Positions 7,896 through 16,481 of a stretch of 64,000 nt of DNA are shown here, piece by piece; position 1 is the stretch's first letter; each line of letters opens with the position of its first letter. The stretch comes from Croceicoccus naphthovorans. GTDB lineage: Bacteria; Pseudomonadota; Alphaproteobacteria; Sphingomonadales; Sphingomonadaceae. A model generated the notes under the pieces. It had not been told where the DNA came from and did not search any database. It worked only from the letters and a program-made list of their open reading frames with translations. The translations under genes and the position numbers were made by a program. The stretch spans positions 61,077 through 125,076 of the forward strand of contig NZ_CP011772.1 in the NCBI RefSeq assembly GCF_001028705.1, given 5' to 3'.

Positions 7896-10800
7896 ATGCT
7901 TGAGGTCTTCACCGTCGGGGGCGGCGAGTATCTCGTCCAGACCTTCAACGCTGTCGCCGCCTGGACCGGCTCTGGCGGGTTCAAGGCGCTGATCCGCGTT
8001 TGCATGGTGATGGGCCTGATCTATGCCCTGCTCATCACTGCGATGGACCTCGACTGGCGCGCGTGGTTTCGCTGGTTCGTCCAGTCGACGCTGATCTACC
8101 TCGTGCTGATGGTGCCGACCGTCACGGTCAAAGTCACCGACCGCATCAATCCCGGCCTTGCGCCCGCGACCGTCGCCAACGTGCCGATTGGCCTGGGGGT
8201 CATGGCCTCGTTCACCAGCCAGGTGAGCGATTACCTCACGCGCACCGCCGAGACGGTCTTCGTCATGCCTGCCGCGCTCAACTATTCAACCGGCGGGTTC
8301 GTCTATGGCGCCAGGCTGTGGGACAAGGTGCGTGGCTTCGAAATTCGCGATCCCGTCTTCAAGGCGAACCTCGATGGCTATCTCAAACAGTGCGCCTATT
8401 ACGATATCCTGCTCGGGACGAAGAGCCTTCGGCTGCTTTCGGAATCCACTGACCTGTGGGCCGATCTCGGGGTCAATGCCGCGACCAACCGCGGCATGAA
8501 ATTCCTGACCCAGACCGGCGGCGGGGCGGTCGATATCGAGGGCAGGACCTGCGCCGAGGCCTGGGGGCTGCTCGACGCGCAGTGGGACGCAGCGATCAAC
8601 GCCTATGCGCTGCCCTTCGCGCATTCGATGTATCCCAAGCTCACCCAGGCTGCCGCCGGCGCACGGCTCGCCGCTGACGTGCCGGTAGTCGCGCAATTGC
8701 TCACCGGCACCGCCATGACCAGAAACCAGTTCTTCAAGCAGAAGAGCGTGGTCGATGCCTTCGAGGCCGCCCAGCTCGACTTCGGCAATGCCGACAGCGA
8801 TTCCTTCGCACTCCAGCGCGCCGATGCCCAGACCCGCAACGCCATGACCACCACGGCCGAGCAGGGGCTGATCTGGATTCCGGTGCTGAACGTCGTGCTG
8901 ACGGTCGTGTTCTACGCGCTCTTCCCGATCGTCTTCCCGCTCCTGCTGTTCCCGAAAAGCGGCATCGCGACGCTCAAGGGCTACTTCGCCGGCTTCTTCT
9001 ACCTCGCCGCCTGGGGACCGATCTACGTCCTCATCCACATGTTCATCATGGACCGGCTGACCGCACAGACCAATGCGGCGGCGGCGGGCGGGATTGCGCT
9101 CGCCAACTGGGCGGGGATCGACGCGGTCAACCAGGACGTCGCGACGATGACCGGGTTCCTGATGATGTCGGTGCCCGTGCTCGCGCTCATGGTCATGCGC
9201 GGCACCATGTCGGTCGCCTCGAACATGGGCTCGATGCTCAGCGCGCCGCAAGGGGCAGCCGATGCTGCCGCGCTCGAGCGGACCACCGGCAACTACACAT
9301 TCGGCGATGTCAGCCATGGTAACTTCAACGCCAACAACCGCCAGATGGCGCAGTGGAACCAGGCCCCCAATCTGGCCTTGGGTGCAAGCCACATGGGCCT
9401 CAGAAGCGACGATGGCGCCATGACCCATGCCTATGGCAGCGGCGCGCGGGTGTTCGACACCAGCGGGGCAATCTCGCAGTTGCCGTTCAAGGCTTCGATG
9501 ACGCGCGGCTATGCCAGCGATTTGCGCAATCAGGGCCAGTGGTATCTCAATGAGGCCGACCGGATCGAGAACGGCACCTCGGCGAGCTGGAGCAGCACGC
9601 GCGGGACCTTCGGCAGCGCGGTCAGCGCCAGCAGCCAGGTGACCGGAAGCCGCAGCGAACGCGGGTCACGCGCGTCCGACACCCACAATGTCGGCGGCAA
9701 TGTCATGGTCGAAAGCTCGGCCGGCAAGTCGACGCGCGAGGTGACCAACGACGATCTGATCCTCCGGCAGGGGAACAGTCGTTCGAGCGGGAATTTCTCG
9801 ACGAGGACCTTTGGTACGAGCGCCTCTCTGACGGGCACCGGGACAATCGGGACCCCGCTCGAGGGCGCCATCGGGAGCGGCGTCTCCGCTTCCGCCTCCG
9901 CTGCCATATCCGGTCGCAAGGAGACCGGCGACAGCGCGAGCGTAAACACCGAGCGGTCAGCAACGAACCAAATCACCCGCGGCACCGACAAGTCCGAGGA
10001 TGTCAGCAGCCGCGTCGTCGTCAGCGGCAACAGCGGCGACGTCCAGTCTTCGGGCACGTTCAGTCAGAGCTCCGACTACACCGATGCCAGCCAGAGCCGG
10101 ACCAACAGCGAGGGCTCCGACTGGCGGGTCTCCGAAGCCGAGGAACGCCGCGCCGCCGCCGCGCGCTACCGCGAGATCGGCAGCCGGATGATGAACGAAG
10201 CGAGCTATGCCCAAAGCCACGGGTTCCAGGTCTCGAGCGACATGTCGAACCTGATCCAGGATCGATACGAGGCGCTGCAGCGTGAACACCCCGAGTGGCA
10301 CTTGCCCGACATTGCCAATCCCCGGCTCGATTACCGCGACATGGCACGGCGCGATCAGGCAATCAGCTACATCATGGATGACCTGCTGAGTGACCTCAGG
10401 AACCGCCGGATTGACGAACTGGGCGACGTCGCGGCGATCGCCGGGCAGGGCAAGCTTGGCAGCCATACCGATCTCGGCATGCCGCAAGGCGCATCGCTCC
10501 CGCCCGCCGATAGCTCGCCGTCGCTAGTCGTTTCGCCGCTCGAAGGTGGCACGCTGCTCGCGGCACCCAATGGCCCGGTCGACGGTGCCAGATTGGCGCG
10601 CGAGCTAGGTATGGGCGTCAAATCCGGGGCACGCCTCGGTCGAATGGATGGCGATCTCGTCCCTGCCATGGGGGTGGTGGCAGAAGAGGCGAGGGCGCTC
10701 GGGCTGCCGCGCCCGGTGGTAACTTCGGGGAATGACAGCAACCAGCATGCGTCCGGCTCTGCGCACTACGACAATCGCGCGCTCGACTTCCGCGGCAACA

Positions 10801-10937
10801 ACATCTCAGACCAACAGGGAGAACAGTGGGCGGAGCGCGTGCGCGAGCGCCTGGGCCCGAATTATGCCGTCGACTTCGAAAGGTTTCCGGATAACCCTGC
10901 TCGCGATCACCTGCACGTTGCCAGGCGGCGTGGATAG
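7896..10937 (+). CDS. traG: Conjugal transfer protein TraG with a C-terminal M15-peptidase-like domain
   Basis: TraG is a large inner-membrane protein of F-type systems needed for pilus assembly (N-terminal part) and for mating-pair stabilisation and surface exclusion (C-terminal part). The 1013-residue product has several membrane segments in the first 450 residues, then a long Ser/Thr/Gly-rich region (about 490-760) and a helical region. The end is unusual: residues 950-1013 contain GSAHYDNRALDFRG and a terminal DHLHVARRRG. That H-x6-D plus H-x-H pattern resembles the zinc site of M15/VanY-type D-Ala-D-Ala peptidases. AGGGAG precedes the ATG at 7896. It is the last gene of the plus-strand operon. 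Confidence 0.9.
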   Translation: MLEVFTVGGGEYLVQTFNAVAAWTGSGGFKALIRVCMVMGLIYALLITAMDLDWRAWFRWFVQSTLIYLVLMVPTVTVKVTDRINPGLAPATVANVPIGLGVMASFTSQVSDYLTRTAETVFVMPAALNYSTGGFVYGARLWDKVRGFEIRDPVFKANLDGYLKQCAYYDILLGTKSLRLLSESTDLWADLGVNAATNRGMKFLTQTGGGAVDIEGRTCAEAWGLLDAQWDAAINAYALPFAHSMYPKLTQAAAGARLAADVPVVAQLLTGTAMTRNQFFKQKSVVDAFEAAQLDFGNADSDSFALQRADAQTRNAMTTTAEQGLIWIPVLNVVLTVVFYALFPIVFPLLLFPKSGIATLKGYFAGFFYLAAWGPIYVLIHMFIMDRLTAQTNAAAAGGIALANWAGIDAVNQDVATMTGFLMMSVPVLALMVMRGTMSVASNMGSMLSAPQGAADAAALERTTGNYTFGDVSHGNFNANNRQMAQWNQAPNLALGASHMGLRSDDGAMTHAYGSGARVFDTSGAISQLPFKASMTRGYASDLRNQGQWYLNEADRIENGTSASWSSTRGTFGSAVSASSQVTGSRSERGSRASDTHNVGGNVMVESSAGKSTREVTNDDLILRQGNSRSSGNFSTRTFGTSASLTGTGTIGTPLEGAIGSGVSASASAAISGRKETGDSASVNTERSATNQITRGTDKSEDVSSRVVVSGNSGDVQSSGTFSQSSDYTDASQSRTNSEGSDWRVSEAEERRAAAARYREIGSRMMNEASYAQSHGFQVSSDMSNLIQDRYEALQREHPEWHLPDIANPRLDYRDMARRDQAISYIMDDLLSDLRNRRIDELGDVAAIAGQGKLGSHTDLGMPQGASLPPADSSPSLVVSPLEGGTLLAAPNGPVDGARLARELGMGVKSGARLGRMDGDLVPAMGVVAEEARALGLPRPVVTSGNDSNQHASGSAHYDNRALDFRGNNISDQQGEQWAERVRERLGPNYAVDFERFPDNPARDHLHVARRRG

Positions 10938-10939
10938 CT

Positions 10940-11137
10940 TCAGCCGAACATATTCGACATATAAGCCAGGAAAGCTCCCAGCGCGGCCATGATCACCGCC
11001 AAGGGAAGAGCCAATGGGTAGTTCCCCGAACGACCCCCTCCCCGAAAAGTCGGGAGCGGTTGGCCGGTTACATGATCGAAGTGACCCGGGCGGGGATACA
11101 AGGGTTGGCCATCGAGTCCGTAACGATTGTGGTCCAT
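10940..11137 (-). CDS. Small membrane protein convergent with traG
   Basis: A 65-residue protein, MDHNRYGLDGQPLYPRPGHF at the N-terminus, with one hydrophobic helix at about residues 43-62. An AAGGAG ribosome-binding site lies 7 nt before the ATG at 11135-11137, which supports this start over the longer upstream frame. It ends three bases beyond the traG stop on the opposite strand. The family is not known to me. Proteins of this size and topology next to transfer genes are often entry-exclusion or pilus accessory factors, but nothing here proves that. Confidence 0.55.
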   Translation of the reverse strand: MDHNRYGLDGQPLYPRPGHFDHVTGQPLPTFRGGGRSGNYPLALPLAVIMAALGAFLAYMSNMFG

Positions 11138-11353
11138 GGCGGGGCTCCTTGCGCTGGCAGGATCATATCCGGTTCTCGCCGGATTTTCAATGATCTGCCA
11201 GGAAAAGGGAAAGCCCTCCGCACCCATTTCGAACCTCCGCACTCCTCGCCGCGAAGCGCCGATCAACTCGACCGGATCGGCGGAAATGCGGAGAATAGAG
11301 CGGCTATTCTCCGCAACATGTGAGGTGCAAAAATACAGAGAGTCCGGTCGAAC

Positions 11354-11395
11354 CAAGGTGGGAACCTTGACAATGTAAGAATTATTCCTTACCTT
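11354..11395 (+). promoter_or_regulatory. Promoter and probable autoregulatory operator of prlF-yhaV
   Basis: TTGACA at 11367-11372 and TACCTT at 11390-11395 are spaced by 17 bp, a good sigma-70-type promoter. The spacer holds an imperfect palindrome, GTAAGAATTATTCCTTAC (11375-11392), and CAAGGT/ACCTTG arms lie just upstream (11354-11369). Antitoxins with an AbrB fold bind such repeats, so PrlF with YhaV probably represses here. Binding is an inference. Confidence 0.6.
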
Positions 11396-11417
11396 AATCC
11401 CCGACATGGAGAGCATC

Positions 11418-11741
11418 ATGGCGATCTCACTCGAAGAAATCAGCACCATCACCGCCAAGGGTCAAACGACGATCCCCAAGGCTGTGCGTCAGGCGCTTGG
11501 CGTCGACTATGGCGGCCGCATTGCCTTTCGCGTGAGCGATGGGGGGGTTACCGTCTGCCGGGCCGACGACAACGAAGATCCGGCAATCGACAGCTTCCTG
11601 AACTTTCTGGCGGCCGATCTGAAGCGTCATCCCGAGGCCGTGAAGGCGCTTGGCCCCGAATTGGCAGCGCGCATCACGGCGCTCACCGCCGATGTTCCGG
11701 TCGATCTCGATGACGCGATCGATGGCGACGTCGCCCTTTGA
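11418..11741 (+). CDS. prlF: PrlF-family antitoxin (SpoVT/AbrB fold)
   Basis: This is the antitoxin of a type II pair. The N-terminal 45 residues are a swapped-hairpin AbrB DNA-binding domain, recognised by the STITAKGQTTIPKAVRQALGV signature. The acidic C-terminus (residues 60-107) would wrap the toxin. The ATG at 11418 was chosen because GGAGAG lies 5 nt upstream; the ATG at 11406 lacks a binding site. The stop overlaps the TTG start of yhaV, so toxin synthesis is coupled to antitoxin synthesis. Together the pair stabilises the plasmid by killing or arresting cells that lose it. Confidence 0.85.
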   Translation: MAISLEEISTITAKGQTTIPKAVRQALGVDYGGRIAFRVSDGGVTVCRADDNEDPAIDSFLNFLAADLKRHPEAVKALGPELAARITALTADVPVDLDDAIDGDVAL

Positions 11742-12220
11742 AGAAGAAACCCATTCCTGAAGGGCTGACGGTCAACGGTTGGACGCTTTACGCTCATCCG
11801 CTTTTTCTCGAACAGCTTGAGAAGTTGACGCTCGCGGTTGAACGCGCCCGCGAGAAGGATCCGGGTGGATACGCGTCGACTGCCAATGCCAAACTTCTGG
11901 CAGCGCTCCGCAAACTGATGTTCGAGGTGATCCCCATCGATCCCGCTCGCCCAGAGTTCCGCCAGGGCGGGACGCTGGGTCCGGGGCGCAAGCACTGGTT
12001 TCGGGCAAAGTTCGGAAATGGCCGCTTCCGCCTGTTCTTCCGCTATTCGACCGCAGCGAAGATCATCATCTTCGCGTGGGTCAACGACAGCGACACGCTT
12101 CGCACCTATGGTGCGAAGACCGATGCCTATGCCGTGTTCAAGTCCATGCTCGAGAAGGGCAACCCGCCCGAGGATTGGGAGGCTCTGCTGTGGGCAAGCC
12201 GGACACTTACGGAAAGCTGA
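11738..12220 (+). CDS. yhaV: YhaV-family ribonuclease toxin
   Basis: A 160-residue protein of the YhaV family, ribosome-dependent RNases of the RelE superfamily that are neutralised by PrlF. Diagnostic stretches are NGWTLYAHPLFLEQLEKL near the start and FRQGGTLGPGRKHWFRAKF followed by RFRLFFRYS in the middle. The C-terminal end has WVNDSDTLRTYGAKTDAY and VFKSMLEKGNPP. The basic and aromatic residues expected for RNA cleavage are present and the length matches the family, so the toxin looks intact. It starts at a TTG that overlaps the prlF stop. Confidence 0.88.
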   Translation: MKKKPIPEGLTVNGWTLYAHPLFLEQLEKLTLAVERAREKDPGGYASTANAKLLAALRKLMFEVIPIDPARPEFRQGGTLGPGRKHWFRAKFGNGRFRLFFRYSTAAKIIIFAWVNDSDTLRTYGAKTDAYAVFKSMLEKGNPPEDWEALLWASRTLTES

Positions 12221-12230
12221 TCTGAGTGCC

Positions 12231-12452
12231 TCAGGCGCCGTCCTGTATCTCGACGTATTCGACCTCGATCCGGTCGACCTCGACGATGCGCCCGCGCACG
12301 CGGACGCGCCCCTTCAGCCCATTGGCAGTGGTTTCATCGACAAATCCGAGCCGCCAGCACATCCCGTCATCGTCGCGCAGGATCGGCCCGCGCGCACCGG
12401 GTTCAATAGTGCCGTCGTGGAACCTGGAGGCGTGGGAGCGGGATGACATCAT
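12231..12452 (-). CDS. Small conserved protein (DUF5818-like)
   Basis: A 73-residue protein with a short beta-rich core (GLKGRVRVRGRIVEVDRIEV) and no membrane segment. It resembles the DUF5818 family found on alphaproteobacterial plasmids, whose function is unknown. It converges on yhaV with a 10-bp gap. Two ATG codons lie in tandem at the start and no strong ribosome-binding site is visible, so the N-terminus is uncertain by one residue. Confidence 0.6.
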   Translation of the reverse strand: MMSSRSHASRFHDGTIEPGARGPILRDDDGMCWRLGFVDETTANGLKGRVRVRGRIVEVDRIEVEYVEIQDGA

Positions 12453-12605
12453 GGGCCTTGGCGCGTGCAGTCTTGCTGGAGGATACCGTCCGGAGCACGG
12501 ACGGTGCCTGCCGCTGATAGCCGATCGAGCAAATATTGCCCAGTGCCGGCTTGCGTGAACAATTGGCGCGGACCGGTGGGAGGCGGCCCGGACCGCGCCT
12601 TCTGG

Positions 12606-12977
12606 TCAGGCCAGGATCGCTTCCTCGACGCAGTCGATGCAGTCGTGGTTGCGGGCCTGGCTGGCAGAACTGGGGCGAGGCTCTGTGACCTTTTCAGGAC
12701 AATCCTCGCAAGGCGGCGGCGCATCGGATGGGACAGGGCGCTTCATCGCCTTGACCCGCGCCTTCAGCACTTCCACCGGTTCGCGCGTGGTCGCGCCAGC
12801 CTTCGTGCCCATTTCGGCCGACAGGGCATCAGCGACGCGCTGCACTCCCTGTGCGCGCACCGAGGCGATGGAGATGCCGGGATCGGCCGCAGCCTGGGCA
12901 TTGCTCGAAACAGGCGAGGAAGCGAGGGCAGGTTGAGCGCCAAGGGCAAACAGCGCGAGCGACAGGTAAATCTTCAT
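12606..12977 (-). CDS. Small exported protein with paired cysteines
   Basis: A 123-residue protein with a clear signal peptide (MKIYLSLALFALGAQPALAS) and a helical middle. Near the end are two CxxC-type pairs (CEDCPE and CIDCVE). The ATG at 12977 is preferred over one five codons earlier because GAGGAG lies 9 nt upstream. It sits 18 bp after the next gene of the traD-traI strand and is probably read from the same transcript. The family is unknown to me. Export and cysteine pairs would suit a periplasmic mating factor that depends on disulfide formation. Confidence 0.65.
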   Translation of the reverse strand: MKIYLSLALFALGAQPALASSPVSSNAQAAADPGISIASVRAQGVQRVADALSAEMGTKAGATTREPVEVLKARVKAMKRPVPSDAPPPCEDCPEKVTEPRPSSASQARNHDCIDCVEEAILA

Positions 12978-12995
12978 GGGTGATCTCCTCATTGG

Positions 12996-13199
12996 TTAGA
13001 AAAAGCCGGTCCGGCGACCGTAGGAGAGGTCGCTGGTTGCAGAATCCCCGAGCGCCGACCGGCGCACGCTCAAGGTCACGCCGCGCCCGCGCACCGCGCG
13101 CAGATGCAGGTCGCGAACATCGATGCCATTGCGCTCGGCCCAGTCCTGAGCGTCGCGTTCGTTGGCAAAGTCGCCGATTTCCTGATGGTCATAGGACAT
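12996..13199 (-). CDS. Small hypothetical protein downstream of traI
   Basis: A 67-residue soluble protein beginning MSYDHQEIGDFANERDAQDW, with an acidic helical N-terminal half and a basic second half (RGRGVTLSVRRSA). GGGAGGACG lies upstream of the ATG at 13197-13199. It overlaps the 82-residue membrane gene by 11 bp, so it belongs to the traI transcript. No function can be assigned. It could be a small DNA-associated or regulatory protein. Confidence 0.55.
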   Translation of the reverse strand: MSYDHQEIGDFANERDAQDWAERNGIDVRDLHLRAVRGRGVTLSVRRSALGDSATSDLSYGRRTGFF

Positions 13200-13437
13200 G
13201 GGTCTCGTCCTCCCTGGTCATGGGTGAAGCATCTCGCGGGCGCGGGGCTGGGGCCACGGGGCAAAGCGCAACGAAGGCCGCGGCGAGCGCCACGGCCGCG
13301 ATGGCGGCAAGCGCCAGACTCTCGACCTCGCGGTCGGCAACGACACTGGCGAGCACCGCCAGCCAGACAAGTGCCGCCTGGCAGCCATCGAACAGGCGCA
13401 TGCGCCGCTCGCGCGAAAGCAAGGACAGGGGCCTCAC
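13189..13437 (-). CDS. Small membrane protein translationally coupled to traI
   Basis: An 82-residue protein with one long hydrophobic region at about residues 20-62, probably two tight membrane passes, and a charged C-terminus. Its GTG start overlaps the traI stop codon (GTGA at 13434-13437), so it is made only when the relaxase is translated. I do not recognise a family. F also has a membrane gene after traI (traX), but no similarity is apparent. Confidence 0.6.
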   Translation of the reverse strand: MRPLSLLSRERRMRLFDGCQAALVWLAVLASVVADREVESLALAAIAAVALAAAFVALCPVAPAPRPRDASPMTREDETHVL

Positions 13438-16400
13438 AGGTCCAGTCCCAGCGATTTTTCCGGGACGGGGAGCTGGCGCACCGTCGGCGCTGCGACCGGG
13501 CCAAGGACAGCATCGAGCTTCGCCTTCAGTTCCGGGCTCATCCTGAGTTCGGGGAGCTGGCGAGGCTCGATCGGGTTCGCGGGCCGCGCGTCAACCTCGA
13601 GCCTGCCGACCGTCTCGAGCGCCGAGGTCTTGTTGCCCGGCGTCCGGTCGAGCTGAAACTTGAGCGCCTCGAGGTCGTTGGTCACGACCCGCATGTCGTC
13701 CGTCGCGCGGGTATTGAGCACGTTTTGGGTACGCTGGGTGGCGAGGTTGCGCTGCCTTGAAGAGATCACCTCGATTGCCTGGGCCTGGGTCATGCCCTGC
13801 GCCATGTGCGCATTGAGCGCATAGCCCAGGTCAAGCCGCCGCAGCATGGGATCGCTGGAGGCGAGAGTCATCTGCCGCTTGTCGGCAAGCTCAAGCGTCA
13901 CGGCTTGCCCAGTTGCCGAGACGACCGTCGCATAGGTCGACTTGGCGATGTCACGGGCGGCATCCTTTTCGCGCCAGAACACCGTCTCGCCGCGATGGAG
14001 GATAATGTCCTTGCGGTCGTAGAGCCCGATCCGGTCGAAACGGTGCTGCGGATCGATTCGGTCCGGATCTATGACCTTGCGCTTGCCCTCGCGCTCCAGC
14101 GTCACCTTGCCATCGCGGCCGATCGCCACCACGTCATATTCGCCGCGCCTCAGCCCCAGCTCGCGCACGTCCATCCGCGCTTCGAGCACCTGGCCGGGCC
14201 GGTAGGTCGAGGCAAAGCGCATCTCCTCGCGGGTGGCGTTGGCGCTTTGCAGGGTCGAGAAGGGGATGCCGGGGCCGGTGAGGCTGCCCTCCTTGAGCAG
14301 GCCCTGCTGCACGAGGCCGTTGATCCGGGTGCGGTCGTCGCGGCCCGCCGTGAATATCGCTGTGCGCGCGCGCTCTTCTGGGGCAAGCGACAACCAGAGG
14401 TCGGCGGCGGCCGCAATATGGTCGGCCTTGTCCTCGATCACCCGGCCGTGCGCCGCCAGGAGATCGAGCGCCAGGCCGGCATGGCCTTCGTTCGACAGGC
14501 CGGCCACCGCGAGCAGCAGCGGCGAGCCCTTCTGGCGGATGTTCTCGTCCATCCTGACTGTCGCCTGCCCGGCGGCCTGGGATACCGCGAACATCTTGCC
14601 CTGCTCGATCGCCGAGAGCTGCTGGCGGTCGCCCATGAACGGTGCCTTGGCGAGCTCTAGCCGCTCGGCGATCATGGTCAGGCTCGCCATGTCGCGCGAG
14701 GAGACCATCGAACTTTCGTCGGTGATGATGACCGTGTTCTGGAGTGCGGTGCGCGCGGTCTCGAACCGTTCGCCCTCGCCTTGCGCGGCGGGCCCGGCAT
14801 AGCGGTTGACGAAGCTGGCGATGGTCCAGGCTTCGATCCCGGCCTCGCGCATCTGCTCGGCAGTCATCGCGCCCGAGCCTCCGCCGCGCAGGTCAGCAAC
14901 CATCTTGTTCTGGAAGGCGAGGCCAACAAGCTTGACCCCTTCGGCGGCCAGCACCTTGTCGAGCGCTCCCAGAAGCGTCGACTTGCCCGCGCCCGCCACG
15001 CCCTGAATGTTGAGGAAGCGGTCCTTGCCCGACAGCACGGCCACGCCCGCGGCAAGCTGTCCGGCATTGAGCTGCCAGCCATCGCTAGCCGCGCGCTCGA
15101 TCCCGAGTTCGCGTGCCGCCGCCTGGAGCCGCACAATAGCCACGTCGGGCGCCATGAACACCCGGCCCTTGCCGGTTCCGGCATCAATCCGGTCCAGTAT
15201 CTGCTGCTCTCGCCCGAGCGCTGCGGGCGTGGTCACGAGATCGTAGTGCCCATCGAGCCGGTCGGACTTGCCGGGGATCAGATGCCCCTCGCGTACCAGT
15301 TCGCCGATCCGCAGGGCGACAGCGCCCCCTTCGAGCCCCTTGATCTGGAAGCCGAGCGCGGCGCTCAGGATCGCCTGCGGGCTGAAGGCGGCCTCGCGCT
15401 CCGAAAGGTGCCGGATCGCCGAGGCAGTGGCATGCTGGGCCTTGATCGTCTCGGCGGAAAGGAAGAGCGCGGCCGGGCCGCTGACCGCGAGCGCACTTGG
15501 CGGCCGCATGGCAGCGCTGATCCGTTCCGCGACTTCAGCAAAGGCCTGGCTCGCCGTTTCGCGCAAGGAAGGGCGGACCTGATGGGCGGTTCGCGCCACG
15601 GCCTCGGCGATGAGGGGTTTGCCGTCAAAGCCCAGTTCGGCGGCGCTGGTCTTCCAGCCTTCGACCAGCGCCGCCCGATCCTCGACTGCGAGCTTGGGGT
15701 CGCGGGTGTAGAGGGTGATCTGCTTCTTGGTGGCGAGGCGGGTCGCTCCGGTCTCGGCGATCTTCGCCTCAATCTCGTTTGCCCGGGTCGAAAACGCCTT
15801 GATGACAGCCGTAGGTACGCCCTTGATCTCGAAGGCGCCATGCTTGCCGGATGCCTCGGTCTCATAACCGAGCTTCTGGAGCTGGGCGCGGAAAGCGGCG
15901 TGATAGAACTGGCCGATTGTCGTGTTGTTCTTCCAGATCTCGCCGTTCCACAGCGCCTTCCAGTTGCCCTTGAGGTCGCGGGTAAGATTGGCGACGACGG
16001 CGTGAATGTGCCCCTGGGGATCGAGCGCGCGGCTCGTGTCGTGGGCGAACAGGGCATAGACGAGGTTGCCGGTCTTCTCAGGCTCGCCGCTGCGACTGCG
16101 CTCGTAATTGCGGCCTTCGGCATACTGCTTCTCGACGAGCTGCGACATGGTCGAACGCACCGCCGCCATATGGGCATCCATGATCCGCCGGTCGCCTGAG
16201 ACCAGAGCCAGAATCGAGGCGGATTTGGGCATGGAAAAGGTGAGGTCGAGACCCAGCCTGCGCCCCTCGACCTGCCCCACCTTCTCGCCATCGGGCAGAT
16301 GGCCGTTGAGAATGGCTTCAAACGCATCGCGCCCGACCGTTCCCTCGAGCCCGAGTGCGCGCGCACCCTCGCCAGCCCAGACCCCCGCTTCCGCGTTCTC

Positions 16401-16478
16401 TTCTGCCGTGTAGTAGTTGTCGTTCGCGAAATAGTCGGCAGCACCGCCGGACGAACGAACCGCTGCGATCGAGTGCAT
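13434..16478 (-). CDS. traI: MobF-family conjugative relaxase/helicase TraI (TrwC-like)
   Basis: This relaxase nicks one strand at oriT, stays bound to the 5' end and unwinds the plasmid for transfer. The 1014-residue product has the MobF layout. Tyr16, Tyr22 and Tyr23 provide candidate catalytic tyrosines (NDNYY). The metal-binding triad is His146, His157 and His159 in HDTSRALDPQGHIH. An SF1 helicase with Walker A GVAGAGKST lies at about residues 494-502 and a Walker B-like IITDESSM near 588. It is shorter than F TraI (about 1750 residues) and close to R388 TrwC (about 970). It starts 4 bp after the traD stop, so the coupling protein and relaxase share a transcript. Confidence 0.95.
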   Translation of the reverse strand: MHSIAAVRSSGGAADYFANDNYYTAEENAEAGVWAGEGARALGLEGTVGRDAFEAILNGHLPDGEKVGQVEGRRLGLDLTFSMPKSASILALVSGDRRIMDAHMAAVRSTMSQLVEKQYAEGRNYERSRSGEPEKTGNLVYALFAHDTSRALDPQGHIHAVVANLTRDLKGNWKALWNGEIWKNNTTIGQFYHAAFRAQLQKLGYETEASGKHGAFEIKGVPTAVIKAFSTRANEIEAKIAETGATRLATKKQITLYTRDPKLAVEDRAALVEGWKTSAAELGFDGKPLIAEAVARTAHQVRPSLRETASQAFAEVAERISAAMRPPSALAVSGPAALFLSAETIKAQHATASAIRHLSEREAAFSPQAILSAALGFQIKGLEGGAVALRIGELVREGHLIPGKSDRLDGHYDLVTTPAALGREQQILDRIDAGTGKGRVFMAPDVAIVRLQAAARELGIERAASDGWQLNAGQLAAGVAVLSGKDRFLNIQGVAGAGKSTLLGALDKVLAAEGVKLVGLAFQNKMVADLRGGGSGAMTAEQMREAGIEAWTIASFVNRYAGPAAQGEGERFETARTALQNTVIITDESSMVSSRDMASLTMIAERLELAKAPFMGDRQQLSAIEQGKMFAVSQAAGQATVRMDENIRQKGSPLLLAVAGLSNEGHAGLALDLLAAHGRVIEDKADHIAAAADLWLSLAPEERARTAIFTAGRDDRTRINGLVQQGLLKEGSLTGPGIPFSTLQSANATREEMRFASTYRPGQVLEARMDVRELGLRRGEYDVVAIGRDGKVTLEREGKRKVIDPDRIDPQHRFDRIGLYDRKDIILHRGETVFWREKDAARDIAKSTYATVVSATGQAVTLELADKRQMTLASSDPMLRRLDLGYALNAHMAQGMTQAQAIEVISSRQRNLATQRTQNVLNTRATDDMRVVTNDLEALKFQLDRTPGNKTSALETVGRLEVDARPANPIEPRQLPELRMSPELKAKLDAVLGPVAAPTVRQLPVPEKSLGLDL

Positions 16479-16481
16479 GGC

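Noticed and set aside
14781..16199. A 472-codon open frame on the plus strand
   Set aside because: Antisense to the relaxase gene traI, whose motifs are unambiguous.
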